Shown piece after piece: positions 14,125-14,587 of a DNA stretch of 14,587 nt. The DNA lies in assembly GCA_003601795.1 (NCBI GenBank), contig PIXU01000026.1, positions 1-14,587 of the forward strand. Direction: 5' to 3'. The DNA comes from Candidatus Methanophagales archaeon. GTDB taxonomy: Archaea > Halobacteriota > Syntropharchaeia > Alkanophagales > Methanospirareceae. Within the stretch, counting starts at the first letter, position 1, and each line of letters starts with the position of its first letter. A program made the translations under genes and the position numbers. Below the pieces are notes generated by a model that was not told the origin of the DNA, ran no database searches, and worked only from the letters and a program-made list of their open reading frames with translations.

Positions 14125-14244
14125 GACACAGATTAACACAGATTAACTCTCGTGGGCTCTGCCCACGTCCCCGCAAGCCATGAAAGGGCTTAATGATAAG
14201 AATCAGCACGGTTAAACAAAAATAAATCTGCGTAAATCCGTGTC
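14125..14244. repeat. Nested inverted-repeat element
   Basis: The outer arms 14125-14145 and 14224-14244 are inverted copies of an ACACAGATTAA-type unit (17 of 21 positions match). Between them lies the palindromic element at 14151-14191. The whole 120 bases could fold into a branched structure. It contains no coding frame of note. The arms relate to the unit at 1001-1028. Confidence 0.55.
14151..14191 (-). repeat. Intergenic copy of the palindromic element found inside the first gene
   Basis: CGTGGGC TCT GCCCACG (14151-14167) is a perfect 7-base stem with a 3-base loop. It is followed by CCCCGC and a second hairpin, AAGCC...GGCTT (14175-14191). Read on minus it matches 613-654 in 27 of the first 30 bases, with the same two-hairpin layout. 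Confidence 0.7.
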
Positions 14245-14275
14245 TTAAATAGATGGAAGTTATACTTTATATACG

Positions 14276-14485
14276 ATGACAAAACCAGAAGTAAAAAGAC
14301 CGTCGGATGAATTTCTAGCAAAGGTTCATTCTTTTAGTGACAAGAAGGGAACGATTGCGGTGATTGAGCCAGAATCAGAGGGATGGTTCTCAGGAAAGAC
14401 GTTGCTTGCGGCTCTTAAAAAAGCAAAAAGCAAATATCCTAATAAAATCTTTGGTAGTGCCCTAACATACGATAGTTTATTATAG
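14276..14485 (+). CDS. Small hypothetical protein
   Basis: A 69-residue protein that I do not recognise with confidence. It runs from ATG 14276 to TAG. The middle (KKGTIAVIEPESEGWFSGKT) reads as a beta hairpin, followed by a helix (LLAALKKAKSKYPNKIF). This arrangement loosely recalls the short archaeal DUF5678-type proteins, but the match is weak. There is no clear Shine-Dalgarno site; a TATA-like TTTATATA lies only a few bases before the ATG, too close to drive this start. It lies 31 bases before a probable transposase gene and could be an accessory gene brought in with it, or a remnant cut by it. Confidence 0.45.
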   Translation: MTKPEVKRPSDEFLAKVHSFSDKKGTIAVIEPESEGWFSGKTLLAALKKAKSKYPNKIFGSALTYDSLL

Positions 14486-14516
14486 TAGCCTGTCTAATAC
14501 ACTCTTGGTGGATACT

Positions 14517-14587
14517 ATGGCACGACCAAGAGGAAAAATCGATGTTGTTTGTCAGAACCCGCAATGTCGTTATTATCTAAAAGAGAA
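14517..14587 (+). CDS. Start of a zinc-ribbon protein, probably IS transposase, 3' partial
   Basis: The frame from ATG 14517 runs open to the window end and gives 23 residues: MARPRGKIDVVC, then QNPQCRYYLKE. A C-x4-C pair with NPxCxYY is typical of the N-terminal zinc ribbon of IS1-like transposases common in methanogenic and methanotrophic archaea. A GGTGG sequence lies 7-11 bases before the ATG. With only 23 residues visible the transposase call is tentative. Confidence 0.45.
   Translation, partial: MARPRGKIDVVCQNPQCRYYLKE

Overview
The window comes from an archaeon, most likely a methanogen or anaerobic methane/alkane oxidiser of the Halobacteriota (ANME-1 or Syntrophoarchaeia-like; this placement is inference). 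The evidence is archaeal-type GlyRS, aIF5A with its hypusine lysine, a proteasome beta subunit next to aCPSF1/FttA, the archaeal aromatic pathway pair (ADH synthase plus 3-dehydroquinate synthase II), archaeal FAD synthase RibL, a probable methanofuran-pathway ATP-grasp ligase (MfnD) and NikR. Base composition is moderate and the genes are tightly packed.

Layout. (1) 1-912: a 5'-truncated PP-loop tRNA thiolation-type protein whose C-terminal domain carries a palindromic repeat inserted in frame. (2) 1024-2211: a divergent pair, a UPF0280 (ApbE-like) gene on minus and a cysteine-rich small-domain protein on plus, around a palindromic TATA. (3) 2322-6037, minus strand: a translation-themed operon. 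In transcription order it holds a 28-residue very basic ribosomal-type peptide that appears to start at ATT, aIF5A, an EF-Tu-domain-2-like protein, a four-CBS protein, an unknown 149-residue protein and glycyl-tRNA synthetase. (4) 6187-9691, plus strand: a protein with an internal duplication, MfnD-like ligase, JAMM metalloprotease, RibL, NikR and PsmB, tightly spaced. (5) 9935-11821: aCPSF1/FttA, behind a 243-base spacer with a hairpin and a decayed hexanucleotide repeat. (6) 12036-14108: ADH synthase and DHQ synthase II, the first two steps of the archaeal route to aromatic amino acids. (7) 14109-14587: a nested inverted-repeat element, a 69-residue unknown protein and the start of a probable zinc-ribbon transposase.

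The most interesting items are the hidden tiny gene at 5951-6037 with an apparent ATT start behind a near-perfect Shine-Dalgarno site, and a palindromic element that occurs once between genes (14151-14191) and once, inverted, as 14 in-frame codons inside the first gene (613-654). Several intergenic spacers share two repeat families, built on CAGAG-type and ACACAGATTAA-type units. No tRNA, rRNA or CRISPR array was seen. No defence or other multi-gene system of a new kind was recognised.
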